Source of the DNA: Halorussus rarus
Lineage (GTDB): Archaea; Halobacteriota; Halobacteria; Halobacteriales; Haladaptataceae
Reading direction: 5' to 3'
NCBI RefSeq assembly: GCF_003369835.1
Contig: NZ_QPMJ01000004.1
Span: 186,001 to 250,000 of the forward strand
DNA: 64,000 nt
Notes under the pieces: model-generated
Told to the model about the DNA's origin: nothing
What the model saw: only the letters and a program-made list of their open reading frames with translations
The model's database searches: none
Position numbers and translations under genes: made by a program
In this document: piece by piece, positions 9,294 to 16,617 of the stretch
Position numbering within the stretch: the stretch's first letter is position 1
How the letters are laid out: each line of letters begins with the position of its first letter

Positions 9294-9503
9294 CTATACC
9301 TGACCTCTCAGACCCTTGTAGAGCACGTAGCCGGCGAACCCGCAGAGGTACAGGACCGTCAGCCCGGTCGTGATCGGGTTGCGTCCGACGAGCGCGATCG
9401 ACGTGATCAGCAGCGGACCGAAGAGGATCAGGAGGTCGAACACCCGGTCGGCCGGTCCGACCCGGAACACCGCCCGGAGCACCGGCACGTCGGTCCAGTT
9501 CAT
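9294..9503 (-). CDS. Small two-helix membrane protein coupled to trkH
   Basis: 69 aa, starting with ATG 9503-9501 that overlaps the trkH stop (ATGA at 9503-9500). Two hydrophobic helices are visible: VFDLLILFGPLLITSIALVG (about 21-40) and TGLTVLYLCGFAGYVLYKG (about 47-65), joined by a short RNPI loop. No family recognised. Translational coupling to trkH suggests an accessory subunit or assembly partner of that K+ transporter; this is inference from position only. Confidence 0.8.
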   Translation of the reverse strand: MNWTDVPVLRAVFRVGPADRVFDLLILFGPLLITSIALVGRNPITTGLTVLYLCGFAGYVLYKGLRGQV

Positions 9504-11107
9504 CGGTACCCCTCCGCACCGACGAACAGGCTCCGCAGCAGCACGAGAACGGGGATGATCTCGAGCCGGCCGATCCACATGTTGAACAGGAACGCGACCT
9601 TGGCGACGGTCGGCATCCCCGGCCCGGTGATGCCTGACGAGAGGCCGACGTTGCCCTGGGCGCTGGCGACCTCGAAGACCACGTTCGCCAGCGTGAACGC
9701 GTCCTCGCCCGGGCCGACCGGGACCGCGACCAGGAGGACGAAGATTCCGAGCGCGAGGAACACCAGCCAGAGGAACGAGACGATGGCCGCCTCCTCGAAC
9801 TCCCGGGCGGCCTCGTCGTCCGAGTAGTTCCGGCCGTTCATCTCGAACGTGCGGACCGCGGTCTCGGGCAGGAACACGCCCCGGATCCGGAACACGGTCC
9901 CCTTGACCAGGGTCAGCGCCCGGACGAGCTTGATGCCGCCGACCGTCGACCCCGCTGCGGCGCCGACGACCATCCCCAGCGAGACGACGAGCTGGGCGGT
10001 CGCGGGCCACCGCGTCCCGAGCGTCCCGGCGGTCTGGAACCCCGTGCACGAGGCGGCCGAGACGAACTGGAAGAGCGCGAATCGGAACGTCTGGAACAGC
10101 GCGGCCGCCGACCCGGACAGCGCGAGCGCGCCGGGGACCACGACGAGTCGCCCGGGGTCGTAGCTGCCGCTCAGCAGGAGGAACCCGGTGAGGGCGGCGG
10201 TCCCGAGCGCGAAGAAGCCGAACACCCACCGTGTCTGGAGGTCCGCGTAGAGGTTCCGGAGGTCGCCCCGGAGCACGAGGTAGTGGACCGGGAACGCGAT
10301 GCTGCCCAGGATCATCACCGGGACGAGCGCGAAGTCGATGGCGACGCTGTCGTAGGTTCCGATGCTGTTGTCGGTGACGCTGAATCCGCCGGTCGCCAGC
10401 CCGGTCATCGCGTGGTTGACGGCGTCCCACAGCGGCATCCCCGCGACCCACAGCAGGAGGACCGAGACGACGGTGAACAGCAGGAAGATCCACCAGATGG
10501 TCCGGACCGTCGAGACGATGCTCGGGTGGATTTTCTCGGAGCGGGCCTCGCTCTCGTAGAGGGTGAGCGACCCGCTGCCGGGCCGGGCGAGGACGGCGGT
10601 CGTGAGCACGATGACGCCCACGCCGCCGACCCACTCGGTCAGCGACCGCCACCACTGGAGCGTGTGGGGGATGCGGTCCTCGTGGACCGTCATGGTCAGC
10701 CCGGTCCCGGTGAAGCCGCTCATGCTCTCGAAGAACCCGTTGAGCGGGTTCAGGAACGCCCGGAGCGTCTCGGTCCGTACCGACGCCGGCACCGGGACGA
10801 GACCCGGGTCGACGAAGGCGGTGAGCGCGACGAGGTAGAACGGGAGCGACCCGAACACCGCGACGAAGAACCACCCGGAGGCCGCGATCATCATCCCGTG
10901 GAGCTTGCCCGGCTCGGCGGCGTCCGCGAAGCGCCGCGCGAGGGCGGTCCCCGCGGCCAGCGGGATCGCCCCGGCGAGCACCAGCCCGGGTATCGCGTAG
11001 AACTCGCCCCAGACCAGCGGGACGACGACCGAGACGAACACCATGCCCGAGAGCGCCTGGAACATCCGACCCAGATCTCGCCCGATGGTTCGGAGTGATT
11101 CGCGCAT
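9500..11107 (-). CDS. trkH: TrkH family potassium uptake protein
   Basis: 535 aa, a third TrkH and clearly diverged from the tandem pair at the window start. Pore-loop segments: SMSGFTGTGLTM, AMTGLATGGFSV, SAASCTGFQTAG and ASAQGNVGLSSG, so filters 3 and 4 differ from the other copies (SCTGFQ instead of TTTGYA; AQGNVGLSSG instead of TLGNVGPGFG). The N-terminus (MRESLRTIGRDLGRMFQALSGM) is basic and precedes the first helix. A CCTTTTTAGG box centred 27 nt upstream of the ATG predicts a leaderless mRNA that also covers the small membrane protein at 9294. TrkA lies 208 bp upstream on the same strand with its own promoter and is the likely regulatory partner. Confidence 0.94.
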   Translation of the reverse strand: MRESLRTIGRDLGRMFQALSGMVFVSVVVPLVWGEFYAIPGLVLAGAIPLAAGTALARRFADAAEPGKLHGMMIAASGWFFVAVFGSLPFYLVALTAFVDPGLVPVPASVRTETLRAFLNPLNGFFESMSGFTGTGLTMTVHEDRIPHTLQWWRSLTEWVGGVGVIVLTTAVLARPGSGSLTLYESEARSEKIHPSIVSTVRTIWWIFLLFTVVSVLLLWVAGMPLWDAVNHAMTGLATGGFSVTDNSIGTYDSVAIDFALVPVMILGSIAFPVHYLVLRGDLRNLYADLQTRWVFGFFALGTAALTGFLLLSGSYDPGRLVVVPGALALSGSAAALFQTFRFALFQFVSAASCTGFQTAGTLGTRWPATAQLVVSLGMVVGAAAGSTVGGIKLVRALTLVKGTVFRIRGVFLPETAVRTFEMNGRNYSDDEAAREFEEAAIVSFLWLVFLALGIFVLLVAVPVGPGEDAFTLANVVFEVASAQGNVGLSSGITGPGMPTVAKVAFLFNMWIGRLEIIPVLVLLRSLFVGAEGYR

Positions 11108-11128
11108 CGTATACGGAATCGAAAAATC

Positions 11129-11138
11129 AGCCTAAAAA
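11129..11138 (-). promoter_or_regulatory. TATA box of third trkH (leaderless)
   Basis: CCTTTTTAGG on the minus strand, centred about 27 nt before the ATG at 11107, so transcription should begin at or beside the start codon. Confidence 0.55.
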
Positions 11139-11211
11139 GGAACCGGTTTCAGATTAGTTTTGACGGTACAGATTTGGTCTTCCGGGTATCCGTGGCGTTC
11201 TCCGCGACGCC

Positions 11212-11226
11212 GACACCGTCGGTGTC
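11212..11226. repeat. Short perfect inverted repeat
   Basis: GACACC-GTC-GGTGTC, six-base arms with a three-base loop, between trkA and trkH. It could be a terminator stem for trkA or an operator; no poly-T tract follows on the minus strand, so its role is open. Confidence 0.35.
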
Positions 11227-11315
11227 AGTCTTCCCGTCGCTATCGTCCAGTTGTCACCTGCGAGCTCGACGCCGTCCGCGTTTCCGAGAGGTCGCCGACG
11301 CGTTCGCTCGATCGG

Positions 11316-12002
11316 TCACACCCGCGTCGCCTCCCGATTCTCGCCGGTGAACACTTCGAGGATGGCGGGCGCGAATCCGCGCTTCGAGAAGACGGTGACC
11401 AAATCGCCCTCGCGGATCTCGGTGTCGCCCCGCGGGAGCAGTGCCGACTCGCCGCGCTCGACGGCGACCACCCGGACGTCGTCGGGGAGCACGTCCGCCT
11501 CGTCGGCGTCTCGGAGCGTCCGGCTCGCGATGGGGCCGTCCTCGCCCACCGTTATCTCGAAGACCTCGGCGCCGTCGGCCAAGTGCATGAAGTCCTTGAC
11601 CGACGGCCGCTGCACCGCCCGGTAGAGGTACTCCGCGATGAGGTGCTCGGGGTTCTCGAGGACGTTGACGTTGAGCTGGCGGAACAGCCGCATGTGATCG
11701 GGGTTCTGGACGACCGACACCTGCGAGGGGATGCCGAACTCCTGGGCGAGCAGCATCACCATGACGTTGGTGGCGTCGTCGTCGGTCGTGCTGATGACGG
11801 CGTCGGCCTGGTCGGCGCCGGCCTCCTCGAGGGTCTCCTTCGTCGTGGCGTCGGCGTTGAGCACGAGGCAGTCGTAGCTCTTGGCGACTTCGTTGGCCGT
11901 CGCCTCGTTCCGTTCGACCACCACGACGTTGTTCGTCTCCCGGGTGACCAGGTCGAGCAGCTGTGACCCGATATCCCCGGCACCGACGATGATGATATAC
12001 AT
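11316..12002 (-). CDS. trkA: TrkA K+ uptake regulatory protein (RCK domains)
   Basis: 228 aa, peripheral cytoplasmic subunit that binds NAD(H) or other nucleotide and gates TrkH. Residues 1-130 form the Rossmann TrkA-N domain: MYIIIVGAGDIGSQL with the dinucleotide glycine motif GAGDIG, the acidic ribose binder VVVVERNE about 20 residues later, and LNADATTKETLEEAG. Residues about 140-225 form the TrkA-C domain (FEITVGEDGPIASRTLRDAD ... REGDLVTVFSKRG). A TATA box 28 nt upstream predicts a leaderless transcript. It is the only TrkA in the window for three TrkH proteins, so it may serve more than one. Confidence 0.94.
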   Translation of the reverse strand: MYIIIVGAGDIGSQLLDLVTRETNNVVVVERNEATANEVAKSYDCLVLNADATTKETLEEAGADQADAVISTTDDDATNVMVMLLAQEFGIPSQVSVVQNPDHMRLFRQLNVNVLENPEHLIAEYLYRAVQRPSVKDFMHLADGAEVFEITVGEDGPIASRTLRDADEADVLPDDVRVVAVERGESALLPRGDTEIREGDLVTVFSKRGFAPAILEVFTGENREATRV

Positions 12003-12026
12003 GTTCTGGGTGGAATCGTGAAGGGG

Positions 12027-12034
12027 CTTAAAAG
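12027..12034 (-). promoter_or_regulatory. TATA box of trkA (leaderless)
   Basis: CTTTTAAG on the minus strand, about 28 nt before the ATG at 12002. Confidence 0.55.
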
Positions 12035-12122
12035 TAGCGTTTGTGGAACGGTAACCAACCGTCGATTTCCCACCGTGGGCCGGAACGCCTAGCGCGCCCG
12101 AGGTCGACTCGACGACCGTCCC

Positions 12123-12142
12123 TTTCGACGCCCGAACCAGAA
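12123..12142 (+). promoter_or_regulatory. Shared 20-nt upstream element, copy 1
   Basis: TTTCGACGCCCGAACCAGAA ends exactly 34 nt before the ATG of the DyP-like gene. The identical 20 bases occur at 16565-16584, also 34 nt before the ATG of the P19-like lipoprotein gene. It contains TTCG-N5-CGAA, a small inverted repeat, and sits just upstream of where the TATA element should be. I read it as a shared regulator site or BRE-overlapping element. Confidence 0.6.
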
Positions 12143-12175
12143 CCCCCTTTCGGGTCCCGTCCTTAGGGCCGGGCG

Positions 12176-13561
12176 ATGGACGACACCGGACCGAGCGAAC
12201 ACGGACGAAGCGGGGCCGACCGCGACGCCCGGCCGCGCGGCGAGTCGGCGGACGCCGCCCGAGACGGCGCCGACCGGGACCGCCGGAGCCGCGGCATCTC
12301 CAGGCGGGAGTTCGCCAAGGCCGCGGTGGCCATCGGGGGCGCCTCGGCGCTGTCGGCGTGTCTGGGCCGGAACGGCGGGCCGGACGTGGCCACCGGGCCC
12401 GAGGACCTCTCGACGCTGCCCTCGCGCCAGCACGCGTGGAACGAGTTCCTCCCGACCGACGACCACGGCAACGTCGTCGCGCCCCGCCACCGGGTCCTCC
12501 TCCTGTTGAACTACGCCGGCGACGGGACGCCGACCGACGCCGACCGCGAGACCGCCGAGTCGGCGTTCCGGAGCCTCGAGCGCGCCTACGAGCGGGGCGG
12601 CGACGGCCTGCTGTTCACGGTAGGCTACTCGCCGTCGTACTTCGAGCGGTTCGACGCGCCGCTGCCCGACTCCGTGGACCTCCAGCAGCCCCGGGCGCTC
12701 GCCCCGTTCGAGGACCCGGAACTCGACCGCCAGGACGCGGTGGTCCACCTCGCAAGCAACCACGCGTCGGTCGTGCTGGCGGCCGAGCAGGCGCTGCTCG
12801 GCGAGCAGTCGACGGTGAACGGCGTCGAGGTGACGGCCGACCTCTCGGGGGTGTTCGAGCGGGCCGACCGCCGGACCGGGTTCATCGGCGAGGGGCTGCC
12901 CGCCGACCACCAGGACGTCGACGGCCTCCCCGACTCCGACGCGGTGCCCGAGGACGCGCCGCTCTACATGGGGTTCAAGTCGGGCTTTCGGAAGAACCAG
13001 GCCAGCGAGGACCGCGTGACCATCCGGGACGGGCCGTTCGCCGGCGGGACGACCCACCAGCTCTCGACGATCGAGCTCAACTTGGAGCAGTGGTACGAGC
13101 AGGACAGCCGGTCACAGCGCGTGAGCAAGATGTTCTGCCCGGTCCACGCCGAGGAGGACCTGGTCGAGGACGCGGGCGACAACCTCGGCGACTCCGCCAG
13201 GATGGAGGAGAAGGGCTGTCCCGCCCACTCGGAGGAGCACGCCCGCAAGAAGGGCGTGGTGGGCCACTCCCAGAAGTCGGCGCGGGCCCGCGACGACGAC
13301 GGCTCGCCGCTGATGATCCGCCGGGACTTCGACTCGACCGACGGCGGCCGGGCGGGCCTCCACTTCGTCTCGCTCCAGCGGACCGTCGCGGACTTCGTCG
13401 ACACCCGCGACGCGATGAACGGCGAGGACCTCGCCGAGCGGTCGGCGGTCGGGCAGAAGAACAACAACGGCATCCTCCAGTACATGGAGGTGCTCCGGCG
13501 CGGGAACTTCCTGCTGCCGCCCCGGGAGCACCGCGCGCTGCCGACGCCGAATCCGGCGTGA
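12176..13561 (+). CDS. DyP-type peroxidase-like Tat lipoprotein
   Basis: 461 aa. A basic, charged leader carries a twin-arginine motif (ISRREFAK, 41-48), a hydrophobic stretch and a lipobox LSAC (59-62), so it should be exported folded and lipid-anchored. The rest resembles the dye-decolourising peroxidase/EfeB fold: MGFKSG at 265-270 takes the place of the GxxDG motif, GHSQKSARARD (363-373) matches the proximal haem-histidine region, and MIRRDFDST (380-388) plus AGLHFVSLQRTVADFV match the C-terminal end. The distal catalytic Asp appears replaced by Ser269. Two CPxHxEE motifs (321-327, 348-354) are an extra feature that could bind metal. EfeB-type proteins work in iron uptake; here that role is inference, supported by the shared upstream element with the P19-like gene. 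Confidence 0.75.
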   Translation: MDDTGPSEHGRSGADRDARPRGESADAARDGADRDRRSRGISRREFAKAAVAIGGASALSACLGRNGGPDVATGPEDLSTLPSRQHAWNEFLPTDDHGNVVAPRHRVLLLLNYAGDGTPTDADRETAESAFRSLERAYERGGDGLLFTVGYSPSYFERFDAPLPDSVDLQQPRALAPFEDPELDRQDAVVHLASNHASVVLAAEQALLGEQSTVNGVEVTADLSGVFERADRRTGFIGEGLPADHQDVDGLPDSDAVPEDAPLYMGFKSGFRKNQASEDRVTIRDGPFAGGTTHQLSTIELNLEQWYEQDSRSQRVSKMFCPVHAEEDLVEDAGDNLGDSARMEEKGCPAHSEEHARKKGVVGHSQKSARARDDDGSPLMIRRDFDSTDGGRAGLHFVSLQRTVADFVDTRDAMNGEDLAERSAVGQKNNNGILQYMEVLRRGNFLLPPREHRALPTPNPA

Positions 13562-13682
13562 CGGCCCGATCCTTCCGACCCGCCGCCACTCCGGCTCGCC
13601 GCCGACCTGACCCGTGCGAGGAGTAGCCGAAGATATCGCCGCACCGCGAACCTCTTTGTAGGCCGACCTCCCACGTTCCGGC

Positions 13683-14414
13683 ATGCGCAGAGTCAGATTC
13701 CGCGACCCCGCGGGCAGCACCAGAGTCGGCGAGTGGACCGACGGCCGGATCGAGGCGGCCGGCGAGACCTACGACGCGGCCGACGTCGCGGTGCTTCCGC
13801 CGGCCGAACCGACCAAGATCGTCTGCGTCGGGTTGAACTACCGGGACCACGCCGACGAGCGCGACAGCGAGATCCCCGACCGGCCGCTGCTGTTCCTCAA
13901 GCCCCCGAACAGCCTCTCGGCCCACGGCGACACCGTGACCCTCCCCGCCGGGAAGGAGCGCGTCGACCACGAGGCCGAACTCGCGGTCGTGATGAGCGAC
14001 CAGGCACGTAACGTCTCCGCCGACGAGGCGATGGACTACGTCGCGGGCTTCACCTGCATGGACGACGTGTCGAACCGCGACGACCAGGACCGCGAGCAGA
14101 ACTGGGTCCGCGGGAAGGCGTTCGACAACGCCGCGCCGCTCGGGCCGGTGCTGGCCACCCCCGACGAGGTCCCCGACGACGCCGCGGTCGAACTCCGCGT
14201 GAACGGCGAGACCCGCCAGCGGTCCTCGCGCGACGAGTTCATCTGGTCGGTGCCCGAGCTGATCGAGGAGGTGACGACCTACATGACCCTCGAACCGGGC
14301 GACGTCGTCTCGACCGGGACGCCCGCGGGCGTCGCGCCGCTCGACGACGGCGACGAAGTCGAGGTCGAGGTGGAGGGCGTCGGCGTCCTCCGCCACGACG
14401 TGCGCGAGCCCTGA
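13683..14414 (+). CDS. Fumarylacetoacetate hydrolase (FAH) family protein
   Basis: 243 aa, ATG 13683. Metal-dependent hydrolase/decarboxylase fold acting on 2-keto or diketo acids in the cytoplasm. Conserved blocks: GLNYRDHADE (50-59), the metal triad VDHEAELAVV with E97 and E99, and the third ligand D128 in FTCMDDVSNRD, then VSTGTPAGV near the C-terminus. It lacks the longer N-terminal region of true FAH and is closest in layout to acylpyruvase/2-hydroxyhepta-diene-dioate isomerase types. A paralogue of 280 aa sits in the catabolic island at 27402-28244. No operon partner: flanked by the DyP-like gene upstream and a convergent histidine kinase. Substrate not assignable. Confidence 0.9.
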   Translation: MRRVRFRDPAGSTRVGEWTDGRIEAAGETYDAADVAVLPPAEPTKIVCVGLNYRDHADERDSEIPDRPLLFLKPPNSLSAHGDTVTLPAGKERVDHEAELAVVMSDQARNVSADEAMDYVAGFTCMDDVSNRDDQDREQNWVRGKAFDNAAPLGPVLATPDEVPDDAAVELRVNGETRQRSSRDEFIWSVPELIEEVTTYMTLEPGDVVSTGTPAGVAPLDDGDEVEVEVEGVGVLRHDVREP

Positions 14415-14417
14415 CGC

Positions 14418-16178
14418 TCAGCGCGGGTTCGCCGCGCGGTCGTCGCGGGAGGGGCGGAGCGACCGCCCGCCGACGTCGGTGGCGATGGGGAGTTCGACGG
14501 CGACGACCGTGCCTCGGGGGTCGTTGTCCGCCACCCGGACGTCGCCGTCGAAACCGGAGACGATTCTGTCGACCAGGTAGAGGCCGATGCCCGTGCCGGG
14601 GCTCTCGAGACCCTTCTCTCCCCTGCCGAACACCGTCTCCTTCCGGTCGTCCGGTATCCCCGGGCCGTCGTCCGCGATCCGGACGACCGCCGTCTCCTCG
14701 GTCACGGCGAGCGAGACGTCGACCTCGGGGGCGTCGGTGTCGTTGTGGATCACGGCGTTCGTGATGACGTTCAGCAGCGCCGACCCCAGCAGGTCGTTCG
14801 CGCGTATCCGCACGTCCGGCAGGTCGGGCGGTACCGCGACGCTCGCCTCGGGGTACGCCTGCCGGACCTGCTCGGCCGTCTCCTCGAGCTCCCGACACAG
14901 ATTCATCGGCCGCATCTCGTCGTCTTCCAGCATCACGCGCATCAGGTCGGCGACGGTGTCGGTCAACTCGTCGATGTGCTCGGCGTACTCGAGTGCGGTC
15001 CGGAGTTCGTCCACGACCTCTTCTCCGAGGTCGTCGCGATCGAGCGCGAGTCTGAGGTACAACGTGACGACGCTGACGTCGTTGGTGACGTCGTGGCGGA
15101 CGACCCGATTGAGTATCTCGAGCTGGTCGTTCGTTGCCTCCAGTTCGCGCTGGTAGGTGCGCTGCGAGGTCACGTCGTGGGCGGTGAGTACCCACCCGAC
15201 GGTCGCACCGCCGCGCCGGAGCGGCCGGCGGAACACGTCGAGGTACCGCTCGCGGTCCGGGCCGGCCCGGACCGTCGCCGACTCCAGGCCGTCGCGGAGC
15301 GCGTCGTACTCCGGGATGGCGTCCGCCGCGTCGTCCCCGACCGCCGAGCCGAGTCCGAACAGCGACTCGGCGGCCGGGTTGCGGTAGACGATGCGCTCGT
15401 CCTCTTCGAGGACGACGATACCGGTCGGGGAGTGCTCGACCGTCGTCCGGTAGGCCAGCGGGAGCGCGCCGAACAGCTTGTACCGGAACACCGCGACCCC
15501 GAACGAGACCGCGGTGAAGGCCAGCGACGCCGGAAGCAGGTTGACCCCGACCCCGTCCGGGGGATAGACGTCGGCGAGTTCGAGGTAGACGACGACGGCG
15601 GGGGGCACGACGCCGACCAGGAGGAAGCCGGCCTGTTTCCGGTCGTCCCACCGCGACCGGACCGCGTACTGGAGGATGAGCCCGATCGCGAACAGGTCGA
15701 GGACGAGACCGTACGCGATCCGGAGCACCGACGCCGGCCCGGACTGGACCTCGATAGTGGTCACGCCGCCGCTCGCGACGAGTCGCCAGTCGATGATGGC
15801 GACGGAATTGGGGTTGACGAACAGGAGCAGCAGGGTCACCGACGGCACCGCGAAGAGGGCGGCCAGCGTCGGGCGGGTCAGCCACTCGCTGCGGTCGGTG
15901 TAGGCGAGCGCGAACGCGAAGAACAGCGGACTCGCGAACGTGCTCCCGACGTGGAACAGCTTGAACGCGAGCAGCTTGACGGCCGGGTCGAGGCTCAGAA
16001 CCTTGACCGCCGTGACGATAGTCCACACCGCGATGGCGAGGTTCAGCCCCACGAACGAGAGCACGACCGTCCGCCGGCGACGCCTGCGGGCGTACGCCGC
16101 ACCGTAGGCCGCCAGGACGGCCGAGACGAACCCGCCGATCAGCATCGGGTAGACGTGTGCGGTGTGTTGCCAATCCAT
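14418..16178 (-). CDS. Membrane histidine kinase with 7TM sensor, PAS and HATPase domains
   Basis: 586 aa from ATG 16178. The first about 225 residues hold seven hydrophobic helices of the HisKA_7TM type (MDWQHTAHVYPMLIGGFVSA...). A PAS domain follows (YRTTVEHSPTGIVVLEEDERIVYRNPAAESLFGL), then a phospho-acceptor helix NRVVRHDVTNDVSVV with the H-box histidine, N-box LLNVITNAVIHND, and G-boxes IADDGPGIP and GTGIGLYLVDRIV. The family autophosphorylates and signals to response regulators, but none is nearby. It ends 3 bp from the convergent FAH gene. A TATA box and a palindrome lie directly before the start codon, suggesting regulated leaderless transcription. Confidence 0.9.
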   Translation of the reverse strand: MDWQHTAHVYPMLIGGFVSAVLAAYGAAYARRRRRRTVVLSFVGLNLAIAVWTIVTAVKVLSLDPAVKLLAFKLFHVGSTFASPLFFAFALAYTDRSEWLTRPTLAALFAVPSVTLLLLFVNPNSVAIIDWRLVASGGVTTIEVQSGPASVLRIAYGLVLDLFAIGLILQYAVRSRWDDRKQAGFLLVGVVPPAVVVYLELADVYPPDGVGVNLLPASLAFTAVSFGVAVFRYKLFGALPLAYRTTVEHSPTGIVVLEEDERIVYRNPAAESLFGLGSAVGDDAADAIPEYDALRDGLESATVRAGPDRERYLDVFRRPLRRGGATVGWVLTAHDVTSQRTYQRELEATNDQLEILNRVVRHDVTNDVSVVTLYLRLALDRDDLGEEVVDELRTALEYAEHIDELTDTVADLMRVMLEDDEMRPMNLCRELEETAEQVRQAYPEASVAVPPDLPDVRIRANDLLGSALLNVITNAVIHNDTDAPEVDVSLAVTEETAVVRIADDGPGIPDDRKETVFGRGEKGLESPGTGIGLYLVDRIVSGFDGDVRVADNDPRGTVVAVELPIATDVGGRSLRPSRDDRAANPR

Positions 16179-16183
16179 CAGGC

Positions 16184-16200
16184 GCGTACTCGCAGTACGC
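16184..16200. promoter_or_regulatory. Perfect palindrome between TATA box and kinase start
   Basis: GCGTACT-CGC-AGTACGC, seven-base perfect arms with a three-base centre, lying 6-22 nt upstream of the histidine kinase ATG. That is between its TATA-like box (16203-16212) and the predicted leaderless start. A dimeric repressor bound here would block initiation. Confidence 0.55.
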
Positions 16201-16202
16201 CA

Positions 16203-16212
16203 CCAAAAAACC
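16203..16212 (-). promoter_or_regulatory. TATA-like box of 7TM histidine kinase
   Basis: Minus strand GGGTTTTTTG; centre about 29 nt before ATG 16178. Confidence 0.4.
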
Positions 16213-16295
16213 CCGTCATAGTCACCCTGATTCGACCTCGACCCCACTGGCCGCGAGCGAGGGTGTTTTCCCGACGGGGCCCGTCGAGTCGGACG

Positions 16296-16529
16296 ATGAC
16301 CGACGAGCGCGCGACGGTGACCTGCCCCGACTGCGACCTCGAGGAGACGTTCGACCGGCTCGGGGCGGCCCGGTCCCGCATCGAGACCCACCGGACCGAG
16401 ACCGGCCACGAGGCGGTCTGGAAACTCCACCGGCTCGATTCGGGCGTCGAGCGCGCCGGCGACGAGGCCGGCGTCTGCGGGCGGCCGGAGTGCACGAACG
16501 AGGAGTCGCCGCTCTACCGGGGCGAGTAG
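16296..16529 (+). CDS. Small zinc-finger-like haloarchaeal protein
   Basis: 77 aa, divergent from the kinase. Two Cys pairs, CPDC at 10-13 and CGRPEC at 61-66, with histidines at 32 and 39, suggest a small zinc-binding fold; the first half (TCPDCDLEETFDRLGAARSRIETHRTETGHEAVW) resembles a C2H2-like knuckle. This kind of short protein is widespread in haloarchaea (I recall it as a DUF7542-type family, unverified). It lies 88 bp before the P19-like lipoprotein gene on the same strand, so cotranscription is possible, though the latter has its own upstream element. Confidence 0.8.
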   Translation: MTDERATVTCPDCDLEETFDRLGAARSRIETHRTETGHEAVWKLHRLDSGVERAGDEAGVCGRPECTNEESPLYRGE

Positions 16530-16564
16530 TCCGGGCGCGATTCGCCCATCGTCTCGGACGCGCT

Positions 16565-16584
16565 TTTCGACGCCCGAACCAGAA
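16565..16584 (+). promoter_or_regulatory. Shared 20-nt upstream element, copy 2
   Basis: Identical to 12123-12142 and at the same 34-nt distance from the following ATG (16618). The bases around the two copies differ, so this is a conserved element and not simply a recent duplication of the whole upstream region. Confidence 0.6.
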
Positions 16585-16617
16585 TCCGTATTCGTACGAC
16601 GCGGCTAGAGCCACCCG

